9,010 nucleotides of DNA from Clostridia bacterium (GTDB taxonomy: Bacteria; Bacillota_E; SLMV01; PUMD01). Where the stretch lies: contig PWUC01000266.1 of the NCBI GenBank assembly GCA_003562655.1, positions 1 through 9,010 on the forward strand, in the 5' to 3' direction. The translations under genes were made by a program, and so were the position numbers. Shown piece after piece: positions 1 to 5,789 of this stretch (position 1 is the stretch's first letter; the number at the start of each line of letters is the position of its first letter). The notes beneath the pieces are model-generated. The model did not search any database, was not told the DNA's origin, and saw only the letters and a list, made by a program, of their open reading frames with translations.

Positions 1-157
1 ACGCAGGACCGCCTGTGGTCGTGCTCGAAAATGTCAACGACGATTCGCACAGAACGACAACTCCAGTCGGTGACCCGAGGCTAAAACTCGAACCATCTCT
101 TCTGTACTCAGAACTCCCGCAGCGGGAATCCGGCGCCTACCAGATCCCTGCTCACCA
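1..157. other. Region downstream of the last gene, no gene recognised
   Basis: This stretch lies after the TAG stop at 158-160. A 5-bp hairpin TTCTG/CAGAA with a 4-nt loop lies at 100-113 but has no adjacent T run, so it is a poor terminator. A consensus-like TTGACA occurs on the minus strand (33-38), but nothing resembling a -10 box follows at the right spacing. The A+T content looks somewhat higher than in the genes. Confidence 0.35.
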
Positions 158-1156
158 CTACAGCAGACCCGCCTCCCTCAGCGCCTCATCCCAGCCGACG
201 AGCTGTCCGTTGCGCAGGATGACCTCTCCGTCTATTCTGATCGTAGCGGCAGACATGATCAGATCGTAGTGGCTCGCCGCCCGGGTCCTGCCGCCCAGGG
301 TGACGTTGGTCCCGGTGCCGATGTGAACGGTGCCCCAGGTCCCCTCATCCTCAAGCATTTCACCTGTCAGGCGGCTCTCGGGATTGAGACCGAGTCCCAC
401 CTCTGCCACATTGTATACCTGCGGGTCATTCTGACGCTCCCAGGCGGCCAGGAGCCTCGCTGCGGGCTCTCCCCCCTCGGCGGATATGATCATCCCGCCC
501 CTCGCCCTGAAGGTCACCGGCTCAGACAGCAGTCCGATCCCCAGATAGGGGATGCTGGCATCGGCCACGATCACCCCCTCCGCTGAACCCTCAACGGGCG
601 CCACTGCAGCCTCCACGTCTGGCACAGGGCTAAAATCTCCCGGCTGCACAATGCCGGTCTTGGCCACGCCCCGCCGTTGAGAAATATCAACGGTGAGATC
701 AGTCCCCGCGGGCGTGGTGACTGTCAGTGTGCTGCCGGCGCTGAAGGCCCCCGCCACCCCTGTGACAAGGGGCCTCAACCGGCGGAAGTCAGCGGTGATC
801 CCGCCAGACATCATCATCCTCCTGGTGAAACCGGTCATGGCAACGATCCGGGTACCCGAGGCACATGCCCGAAAAACAGCATCCGAGTGGGTGATCGAGA
901 CCGAGACCGGCGTGAACACCACGTCCGATGACCTCATCGCCTCAGCCACCGGGAGAGGCGGCTCCCCGGCATCTACCTCGCGCGGATCCATGATTGCAAG
1001 GACAACGACCGCCCGTCTCTCGCGGGCGGCCCTCGCCACCGCTTCTGCGATGTCCAGCATGGGATAATCGCATACGACCAGTACATCCTCGCCAGCCCCG
1101 ACGTCGGCACAGGTTTCCACCAGGGTTCTGGCCCCTCGCATCATACCTTCAGACAC
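158..1156 (-). CDS. M29 aminopeptidase (AmpS)/NicX-like metalloprotein, COG2309 family
   Basis: The predicted protein is 332 aa and has the fold signatures of the AmpS/M29 metallo-aminopeptidase and 2,5-dihydroxypyridine dioxygenase (NicX) group. The N-terminal part (MRGARTLVETCADVGAGEDV, LVVCDYPM, VVLAIMDPRE, GEPPLP) and the middle part (SITHSDAVFRACASGTRIVAMTG) resemble the family. Likely metal ligands cluster late: Glu252 in AEVGLGLNP, His278 in GTVHIGTGTN, and His296-Tyr-Asp298 in ASHYDLIM. Sequence alone does not tell peptidase from dioxygenase or another activity, and the neighbours give no clear substrate. GTG at 1156 is chosen because GGGGGAGGG (1163-1171) lies 6 nt upstream. TTG at 1210 would add 18 residues, and ATG at 1144 would remove four. 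It may be co-transcribed with icd. No signal peptide or membrane segment is visible. Confidence 0.72.
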   Translation of the reverse strand: MSEGMMRGARTLVETCADVGAGEDVLVVCDYPMLDIAEAVARAARERRAVVVLAIMDPREVDAGEPPLPVAEAMRSSDVVFTPVSVSITHSDAVFRACASGTRIVAMTGFTRRMMMSGGITADFRRLRPLVTGVAGAFSAGSTLTVTTPAGTDLTVDISQRRGVAKTGIVQPGDFSPVPDVEAAVAPVEGSAEGVIVADASIPYLGIGLLSEPVTFRARGGMIISAEGGEPAARLLAAWERQNDPQVYNVAEVGLGLNPESRLTGEMLEDEGTWGTVHIGTGTNVTLGGRTRAASHYDLIMSAATIRIDGEVILRNGQLVGWDEALREAGLL

Positions 1157-1289
1157 ATCAATCCCTCCCCCGGCAAATGTAAGTCCTGCGGCGGCGCCTA
1201 CGATGCTCAATTCACCCGCCTCGTCCCTGGCGGTGAAGGCGCCGATGGCCCTGTGAACGACACGTCAAGCGGGTCCGGGGCATCCCGCC
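1157..1289 (-). other. Gap with a 9-bp hairpin between icd and the M29-like gene
   Basis: The strongest element is TTCACCGCC pairing with GGCGGGTGAA (minus strand, 1237-1229 with 1220-1211), nine base pairs with one bulged base and an 8-nt loop. No T run follows, so it is not a standard intrinsic terminator. It could stabilise the upstream mRNA, cause partial termination or set the expression ratio. A TTG at 1208-1210 could extend the next gene into this gap, but it has only a weak ribosome site. Confidence 0.4.
1163..1171 (-). promoter_or_regulatory. Ribosome binding site deciding the M29/NicX-like start
   Basis: GGGGGAGGG on the minus strand lies 6 nt before GTG 1156. It supports that start over TTG 1210, which would place this sequence inside the coding region. 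Confidence 0.55.
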
Positions 1290-2486
1290 TCAAATCGCAT
1301 CCACGACTGCCGCAGCGAATTCCTCCGTACCCATCAGCTGGGCCCCCTCCATGTGCCTGGCCAGGTCGGCGGTTACCTTCCCCTGGGCAATCACGTCCTC
1401 CACGGCGGCCACAACCTTCCTGGATGCCTCCCTCCATCCCAGGTGATCCAGCATCATGGCCCCGGAGAGTATTAGGGATGATGGGTTTGCCCTGCCCAGT
1501 CCTGCGTATTTGGGCGCCGACCCGTGGACCGGTTCGAACACCGCCACCTCATCGGAGAGATTGGCACCGGGCGCCATGCCCAGGCCCCCGATCAGGCCTG
1601 CAGCCGCATCGGACAGGTAGTCACCGTTCAGGTTGGGAGCCGCGATGACATCGTAGTCAGCCGGGCGGGTGATCAGCTGCTGGAACATGTTGTCGGCAAT
1701 CCGGTCCCCGATGGTGATTCCCCCCTCGGGGGCCTGGCCGATCCCCTCCCGGACCACCCTGCCCTCAAACTGATCCCCGGCCAGCTCGTACCCCCAGTGA
1801 GCAAAACCTCCCTCTGTGTATTTCATGATGTTGCCCTTGTGCACCATGGTCACGCTCCGGCGGTTGTGCTCCAGCCCATACTCGATCGCCTTCGCCACCA
1901 GCCGCCGGGAGGCGTAGGGACTGATCGGCTTGATCCCCAGCGCAGAGCCGCACCGGATCCTGATCCCGAATTCACCAGCGAGAAACCGCATCAACCGCGA
2001 GGCCTCCTCGCTTCCCGAGGGCCATTCGATGCCGGCATAGATGTCCTCGCTGTTTTCCCGGAATATGACCAGGTCAACCCCCTCCGGCCGCTTCAGGGGA
2101 GAGGGTATTCCCGGAAACCACCGCACGGGGCGGATGCAGGCGTAGAGGTCCAGCACCTGGCGCAGGGTCACATTGATACTGCGAAACCCCGAACCCACCG
2201 GCGTCGTGAGAGGTCCCTTGATCACCACCCGGCATCGCCTGATGTCATCGAGGGTGGCCGCGGGAAGATGCTCCCCGGTCTCGGAATGGGCCGCCTCCCC
2301 CGCGAGCAGCAGTCTCCACTCAATCTTTTTGGCCCCGGGGTAGGCCGCTGCGACCGCCTCATCCAGGATGGGGCGGGTCGCCCGCCACAGCTCCGGGCCA
2401 ATGCCATCTCCGGGCACATAGCCGATCACTGGATGGTCAGGCACCTGCAAGACCCCATTCTCCCAGCTGCAGAGTTCACCCGACAC
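1290..2486 (-). CDS. icd: Isocitrate dehydrogenase, NADP-type
   Basis: It oxidatively decarboxylates isocitrate to 2-oxoglutarate. The 398-aa protein follows the E. coli Icd pattern closely: GDGIGPEL (26-33), KGPLTTPVGSGFRSINVTLR (90-109), RPVRWFPGIPSP (119-130), IFRENSEDIYAGIEW (141-155), Lys217 in VHKGNIMKYTEG, NLNGDYLSDAAAG (285-297) and HGSAPKYAG (321-329). Substrate residues equivalent to E. coli Ser113, Asn115, Arg119, Arg129, Arg153, Tyr160 and Lys230 are all present, which separates it from homoisocitrate and isopropylmalate dehydrogenases. Lys326-Tyr327 and Arg377 match three of the four NADP-binding positions; the fourth, E. coli Tyr391, is Ala373. The start is GTG at 2486, preceded by GGGAGGAGGA; an upstream GTG at 2519 lacks a ribosome site. 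It overlaps the small-subunit gene by 11 bp. Confidence 0.95.
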   Translation of the reverse strand: MSGELCSWENGVLQVPDHPVIGYVPGDGIGPELWRATRPILDEAVAAAYPGAKKIEWRLLLAGEAAHSETGEHLPAATLDDIRRCRVVIKGPLTTPVGSGFRSINVTLRQVLDLYACIRPVRWFPGIPSPLKRPEGVDLVIFRENSEDIYAGIEWPSGSEEASRLMRFLAGEFGIRIRCGSALGIKPISPYASRRLVAKAIEYGLEHNRRSVTMVHKGNIMKYTEGGFAHWGYELAGDQFEGRVVREGIGQAPEGGITIGDRIADNMFQQLITRPADYDVIAAPNLNGDYLSDAAAGLIGGLGMAPGANLSDEVAVFEPVHGSAPKYAGLGRANPSSLILSGAMMLDHLGWREASRKVVAAVEDVIAQGKVTADLARHMEGAQLMGTEEFAAAVVDAI

Positions 2487-3000
2487 CGGGTCCTCCTCCC
2501 CCCTCTGCGGCGAACCCACCGTGACGTCTCACGTGCTGCACCAGCCCTCCGTCGGCCAGAATCCGGAGCATGACGGGTGGCAGTGTCGCAATCTCCATCT
2601 CGAGATCCCGGCTGACATTCGTCACCACGCCCCGCTGAAGATCCACCCGGAGAAGATCGCCCGCCGACACCTTCGAGGTGTCACAGATCACCACGGGCAG
2701 CCCGACATTGATGGCATTGCGGGTGAATATCCGCGCCGCTGACTGCGCCAGGACTGCACCAACACCAGCAATCTTCAGTGCAGCCGCGGCATGCTCGCGG
2801 CTGGACCCCAGGCCGAAGTTGCGGCCCGCCACCACGAGATCCCCCTTCCTGAGGCGGGCTGCGAAGTCGGGGTCGGAGTCCTCCAGAACGTGCTTTGCCA
2901 GCTCGGGCAGGTTGGAGCGCAGATGATAATACCTTCCGGGGGCGATGTGGTCCGTTGATATGCCATCGCCAAACCTGTGGGCCTGACCTTCGAATATCAC
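2476..3000 (-). CDS. Aconitase/homoaconitase-type hydro-lyase, small subunit, LeuD family
   Basis: This swivelling-domain subunit (174 aa) pairs with the large subunit encoded just upstream. It shows GDGISTDHIAPGRYYHLRSN (11-30), GDLVVAGRNFGLGSSREHAA (53-72) and ARIFTRNAINVGLPVV (89-104), all LeuD-family hallmarks. Substrate choice in this family depends on the loop around residues 24-30. Characterised homoaconitase has YLRT there, with an arginine that binds the extra carboxylate, whereas isopropylmalate isomerases lack it. Here the loop reads YYHLRSN with Arg28, which favours a tricarboxylate substrate. GTG at 3000 is the start: it overlaps the previous stop as GTGA and has GGAGGGG (3006-3012) 5 nt upstream. 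The C-terminal tail after about residue 160 is Gly/Ala-rich and overlaps the icd start by 11 bp. Confidence 0.87.
   Translation of the reverse strand: MIFEGQAHRFGDGISTDHIAPGRYYHLRSNLPELAKHVLEDSDPDFAARLRKGDLVVAGRNFGLGSSREHAAAALKIAGVGAVLAQSAARIFTRNAINVGLPVVICDTSKVSAGDLLRVDLQRGVVTNVSRDLEMEIATLPPVMLRILADGGLVQHVRRHGGFAAEGGGGPGVG
2491..2500 (-). promoter_or_regulatory. Strong ribosome binding site deciding the icd start
   Basis: GGGAGGAGGA on the minus strand lies 4 nt before GTG 2486, inside the end of the small-subunit gene. It favours 2486 over the in-frame GTG at 2519, which is preceded by unrelated sequence. Confidence 0.7.
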
Positions 3001-4262
3001 GCCATCCCCTCCCTGGGGTCCGCGATGACACCCTGGATGGCGGTGGCGGCAGCGGTGGCCGGAGAGCCCAGGTAGACGTGGGCAGTGGGATTTCCCATGC
3101 GGCCCTGGAAATTGCGGTTGGTCGTGCAAAGGCAGGACTCCCCGTCGGCCAGGATGCCGGCGTGGATCCCGGCACAGGGCCCACAACCGGGGGTGAGGAT
3201 GCTCGCCCCCGACTCCACCAGGTCTCTCAGCAGACCCGCCTCCACCGCCTCGAGATAGACAGACCGGGATGCAGGTATCACCAGGAGCCGGACCCGGAAA
3301 TGGACCCTGCGCCCGCGGAGTATGTCCGCAGCAACCTCCAGGTCCTCCAACCTCCCATTGGTGCAGGAACCGATCACCACCTGCTGGACCTCGATACCCG
3401 CCACATCAACGACATCAACCGTGCGGTCGACCTGGTGGGGCACCGCGACCTTCGGGGCCAGGCTGCCCAGGTCAACCTGCAGCCGCTCCGCGTAGGTGGC
3501 ATCCGGATCCGGCTCCAGGGATCTCCAGCCCTCGCCGCGTCCCCGGGCCTCCAGGTAGGCGCGGGTGACGCCGTCCGAGGCAACCAGACCCGTCTTGGCC
3601 CCCGCCTCGACTGCCATATTGCATAGGGTCAGGCGTCCGGACATATCCATGGTCGATATCGCCTGACCGCCGAACTCCAGCGCCTGGTAGGTCGCCCCGT
3701 CGGCTCCGATGTCCCCTATGACCCGCAGTATGAGATCCTTGGCATACACACCGCGGAGGAACTCTCCTGAGACCTCTACCCGCACACTCTCGGGCACCCG
3801 GAACCAGCTGACGCCCAGGCCCATGGCGGCGGCAATGTCCGCCGAACCCATGCCGGTCGCAAAGGCGGCCAGGGCCCCGGCTGTGCATGTGTGAGAATCT
3901 GAACCGACCACCACATCACCCGGACGGGCGTACTCCTCGACCGTGAGCTGGTGGCAGATCCCCGCTCCACAGTCACTGAGGTGGCATCCCATCTCGTCGG
4001 CGAACTCCCGCAAGAGGACGTGATCATTGGACAGCTCCCTCCGCGGACTGGGAAGGCCGTGATCGAGAAACACCAGCGTGCACCCCGGGTCGGCCAGTTC
4101 GCCCAGGCCCATCGCCTCGAACTGCGCGACAGCCAGCGGACCGGTGCCGTCGTGCATCAGTACCAGGTCTACCGGGGCCACAACGAACTCACCCGCCCGA
4201 GCAGGTCTTCCGATCTTCCCCGACAGTATCTTCTCAGACAGCGTCTGCTGCAGATGCCCCAT
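2997..4262 (-). CDS. Aconitase/homoaconitase-type hydro-lyase, large (Fe-S) subunit, LeuC family
   Basis: This is the catalytic [4Fe-4S] subunit of a two-subunit hydro-lyase of the LeuC/HacA family (421 aa, a typical length for the archaeal-type branch). Cluster ligands are Cys300 (VIGSCTNGRLEDL) and Cys360/Cys363 (TPGCGPCAG). Other signatures are DGTGPLAV (38-45), VVVGSDSHTCTAGALAAFATG (117-137, allowing a one-residue edge), MGSADIAAAM and GRMGNPTAHVYLGSPATAAA (387-406). The family covers isopropylmalate isomerase, homoaconitase and aconitase, and the large subunit alone does not settle which. Because isocitrate dehydrogenase follows in the same operon, I infer citrate-isocitrate isomerisation. 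The start is ATG at 4262, with GGGGAGGGGG (4271-4280) 8 nt upstream; an extension to 4313 has no such support. The stop overlaps the small-subunit start as GTGA. Confidence 0.85.
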   Translation of the reverse strand: MGHLQQTLSEKILSGKIGRPARAGEFVVAPVDLVLMHDGTGPLAVAQFEAMGLGELADPGCTLVFLDHGLPSPRRELSNDHVLLREFADEMGCHLSDCGAGICHQLTVEEYARPGDVVVGSDSHTCTAGALAAFATGMGSADIAAAMGLGVSWFRVPESVRVEVSGEFLRGVYAKDLILRVIGDIGADGATYQALEFGGQAISTMDMSGRLTLCNMAVEAGAKTGLVASDGVTRAYLEARGRGEGWRSLEPDPDATYAERLQVDLGSLAPKVAVPHQVDRTVDVVDVAGIEVQQVVIGSCTNGRLEDLEVAADILRGRRVHFRVRLLVIPASRSVYLEAVEAGLLRDLVESGASILTPGCGPCAGIHAGILADGESCLCTTNRNFQGRMGNPTAHVYLGSPATAAATAIQGVIADPREGMA

Positions 4263-4394
4263 CTCCCAGCCCCCTCCCCACCTCTTCACCTTCCTGCCCG
4301 CAGGCACTGTCATCGCGGGCCTCTCGCAACGTCAGCGTCATCAGCCATACCACCGGAACACGCCGGCACTGCCCGTCAGGCACACCGGCAGAAA

Positions 4395-4405
4395 CTGAGG
4401 CGCCT
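4395..4405. repeat. Left copy of 11-bp inverted repeat CTGAGGCGCCT
   Basis: The plus strand reads CTGAGGCGCCT here, and its exact reverse complement lies at 4698-4708. The core AGGCGCCT is itself palindromic. The pair encloses most of the gene-free region between the two gene blocks. It could be an operator pair, remnants of small-element ends, or chance. Confidence 0.4.
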
Positions 4406-4433
4406 GTACCGGACAACTCCGCACCTCTCACGA

Positions 4434-4524
4434 GGAGGCGTTGACATCCCCGGCGCATGCAGACTGAGCCCCCCGCAAGGGCGTGTCCTTCAGGAGCCGA
4501 CCATCGCTACCGATGCCTCCGCCC
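4434..4524 (-). other. Candidate structured leader RNA
   Basis: On the minus strand, CATCG-GTAG-CGATG (4515-4502) forms a hairpin with a 4-nt loop. It nests inside GGAG/CTCC (4517-4520 with 4493-4496) and GGGC/GCCC (4521-4524 with 4479-4482). The same GGAGGC (4515-4520) could instead pair with GCCTCC (4434-4439), which would enclose the whole segment. The two foldings are mutually exclusive, which would be typical of a switch. In DNA this GC-rich, chance complementarity is common and no known RNA class was recognised. Confidence 0.22.
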
Positions 4525-4593
4525 AGGACCGTCGCGCACCAGCATATGACACGGATATTCTCGTGCAGGTCGCAGATCCCTTCCCCGTGGGCC

Positions 4594-4614
4594 AAAAACA
4601 CCCTGCGCCCAGGG
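4594..4614 (-). terminator. Weak intrinsic terminator after the asd block
   Basis: On the minus strand a 5-bp stem CCCTG/CAGGG closes a GGCG tetraloop. Two bases later comes a run of five T. It lies about 90 bp past the asd stop and follows two other hairpins. The short stem makes it weak, but its position between two gene blocks suits a terminator. Confidence 0.5.
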
Positions 4615-4697
4615 GTACGGGGGACATAAGACCACAACCGGACCGCCCGGTGGCACAGCCCGCCCCGGGCAGGGCCCTCCTCCCTCCCGGACATGTG

Positions 4698-4708
4698 AGG
4701 CGCCTCAG
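4698..4708. repeat. Right copy of 11-bp inverted repeat, over the asd stop codon
   Basis: The plus strand reads AGGCGCCTCAG, the exact reverse complement of the copy at 4395-4405. It is part of a 12-bp perfect palindrome (4696-4707) that includes the asd TGA. No duplicated target site was noticed next to the two copies. Confidence 0.4.
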
Positions 4709-5784
4709 ATCCACCCAAGAACGTACTTGACCAGGTACTCCGCCGTCTGTACCGCGCCCCCTGCCGCTCCCAGCCTGGTGTTGTGAGACAAGGCGACGTA
4801 TTTGATCCCGCATGCCGATGTGGGATCTTTGCGAAGCCTGCCCACAGACACGGCCATGCCGCCGCCCCGATCCCGATCAAGGCGGGGCTGGGGCCTGAAG
4901 GGGTCATGCAGGACCTCGATCAGCCGCGGCGGGGACGTGGGAAGGCCCAGGTCACAAAAATCTGCACCGTAGGACGCAATGACCTGCCCGGCCTCGTCGG
5001 GATCGACGGGCGCCTCGGTCTCGACATGCACCGACAGCAGATGTCCGTCCAGCACCGGCACCCGGGTGCACGTCGCACTGATGTCCAGGGGCGCCGGCTC
5101 TATCCCACCCCCCCTGACCGTTCCGAGGATCTTCCGGGGTTCGGTCTGCACCTTGGCCTCCTCTCCCGGGATGTACGGGAGCACATTCTCCGTCATGTCC
5201 AGGGCTGAAAGCCCGCCCGACCGACCGGCTCCCGACATCGCCTGAAGCGAGGTCACCACGAGCCTCCTTATCCCGAAGGTGTCGAGTATGGGCTTGACGG
5301 ACAGGGTAAGTCCCGCGACGGTGCAGTTCGGCTTCGGCGCGACAAGCCCCCTCCACCCTCTCCTCTCCCTCTGCACCTCGAAGAGCCGGGCGTGATCAAA
5401 GTTGACGCCCCCCAGCAATATGGGGGTGTCGTCCTCATTGCGAAAGGCGGAGGAGGTGCTGATGACAGGAGTCGTCCTCGCATAGGTCGCCTCCACCTCT
5501 TTCGCCACGTGCCCGGGCAGTGCTGAGAAGATCAGATCCACCCCGCCTGGGTCGAGGGAGAAGGAATCCTCCACCGGCATGGCGGCAACGCTCTCTGGTA
5601 GGTCCCCCGAACAGTACCAGTGCAGGGCTCCACTGCTGTCTCGCAATGCATCGCGGTAGGTCTTTCCTGCCGAACGCTCTGAAGCACACAATCTGGTGAT
5701 GCAAAACCATGGGTGACGCACCAGGGCTGCCAGGGCCTGCTGGCCGACGGCACCTGTGGCGCCAACTACCGCCACCTCAATCAT
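4705..5784 (-). CDS. asd: Aspartate-semialdehyde dehydrogenase
   Basis: It reduces 4-aspartyl phosphate to L-aspartate 4-semialdehyde with NADPH, giving the substrate of the HcyBio enzyme encoded upstream and of the lysine and threonine branches. The protein is 359 aa. It has an N-terminal Rossmann signature VVGATGAVGQ (6-15), STSSAFRNEDD (109-119), the catalytic cysteine Cys154 in PKPNCTVAGL, SLQAMSGAGRSGG (179-191) and the acid-base histidine His248 in RVPVLDGHLLSVHVE. The motif spacing resembles the archaeal/fungal branch of the family more than the E. coli branch. The start is ATG at 5784, because AGGGAGG lies 9 nt before it. An ATG at 5793 would overlap the UPF0280 stop as ATGA but has that site directly against it. 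The stop lies inside a palindrome (TGAGGCGCCTCA, 4696-4707). This is the last gene of the block. Confidence 0.95.
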   Translation of the reverse strand: MIEVAVVGATGAVGQQALAALVRHPWFCITRLCASERSAGKTYRDALRDSSGALHWYCSGDLPESVAAMPVEDSFSLDPGGVDLIFSALPGHVAKEVEATYARTTPVISTSSAFRNEDDTPILLGGVNFDHARLFEVQRERRGWRGLVAPKPNCTVAGLTLSVKPILDTFGIRRLVVTSLQAMSGAGRSGGLSALDMTENVLPYIPGEEAKVQTEPRKILGTVRGGGIEPAPLDISATCTRVPVLDGHLLSVHVETEAPVDPDEAGQVIASYGADFCDLGLPTSPPRLIEVLHDPFRPQPRLDRDRGGGMAVSVGRLRKDPTSACGIKYVALSHNTRLGAAGGAVQTAEYLVKYVLGWI

Positions 5785-5789
5785 GTCTG

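Larger units (their letters stand above)
4263..4704 (-). other. 442-bp inter-operon region / possible leader of the aconitase operon
   Basis: No convincing gene is seen here. Read in the direction of the flanking genes it contains, in order, a GCCCG/CGGGC hairpin (4658-4670), an ACCGG/CCGGT hairpin (4637-4651), a likely weak terminator (4594-4614), a segment with extensive self-complementarity (4434-4524) and a G-rich ribosome site before the aconitase gene. Open frames on either strand here are rich in Arg, Pro, Gly or Cys, match no family I know and overlap real genes. No -35/-10 pair with good spacing was found, although this is the expected place for the block 2 promoter. I did not recognise TPP, SAM, cobalamin, T-box or GEMM consensus elements. 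Confidence 0.6.

Noticed and set aside
33..38. Minus-strand TTGACA as a -35 box for a downstream gene
   Set aside because: No acceptable -10 sequence at 16-18 bp spacing; the sequence there is AGGCGG.
61..120. tRNA T-arm-like GGTTCGAGT on the minus strand
   Set aside because: The bases flanking the loop do not pair into a T stem and no acceptor or anticodon arm can be assembled around it.
1290..2486. Homoisocitrate or isopropylmalate dehydrogenase
   Set aside because: The SINVTLR substrate motif, RENSEDIYAGIEW and PKYAG are isocitrate dehydrogenase-specific.
1524..2573. Long plus-strand open frame opposite icd
   Set aside because: It lies antisense to a clearly conserved gene. Its product is rich in His, Arg, Pro and Asp with no recognisable family, as expected from high-GC codon bias on the opposite strand.
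4284..4350. Short Asp-containing ORF (MADDADVARGPR) considered as an attenuator leader peptide
   Set aside because: The ribosome site is too close and weak, and no alternative terminator hairpin with T run lies between it and the aconitase start.
4376..4447. Small ORF of 23 codons with three cysteines upstream of the aconitase gene, considered as a leader peptide
   Set aside because: It has no ribosome site at normal spacing and no regulatory codon run; a chance ORF is as likely.
4434..4560. c-di-GMP (GEMM), TPP or cobalamin riboswitch
   Set aside because: Only short fragments such as GGTAGCG or CTGA resemble the consensus, in the wrong order or orientation.
3951..4730. Plus-strand open frame spanning the aconitase 5' part, the intergenic region and the asd end
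   Set aside because: It covers parts of two real genes in antisense, has low-complexity composition and matches no family I know.
4428..4907. Minus-strand frame of 159 codons overlapping asd and ending in GDVNASS, thought briefly to be a transposase remnant
   Set aside because: It shares only a short chance motif, overlaps the asd 3' end in another frame and lacks any transposase signature.
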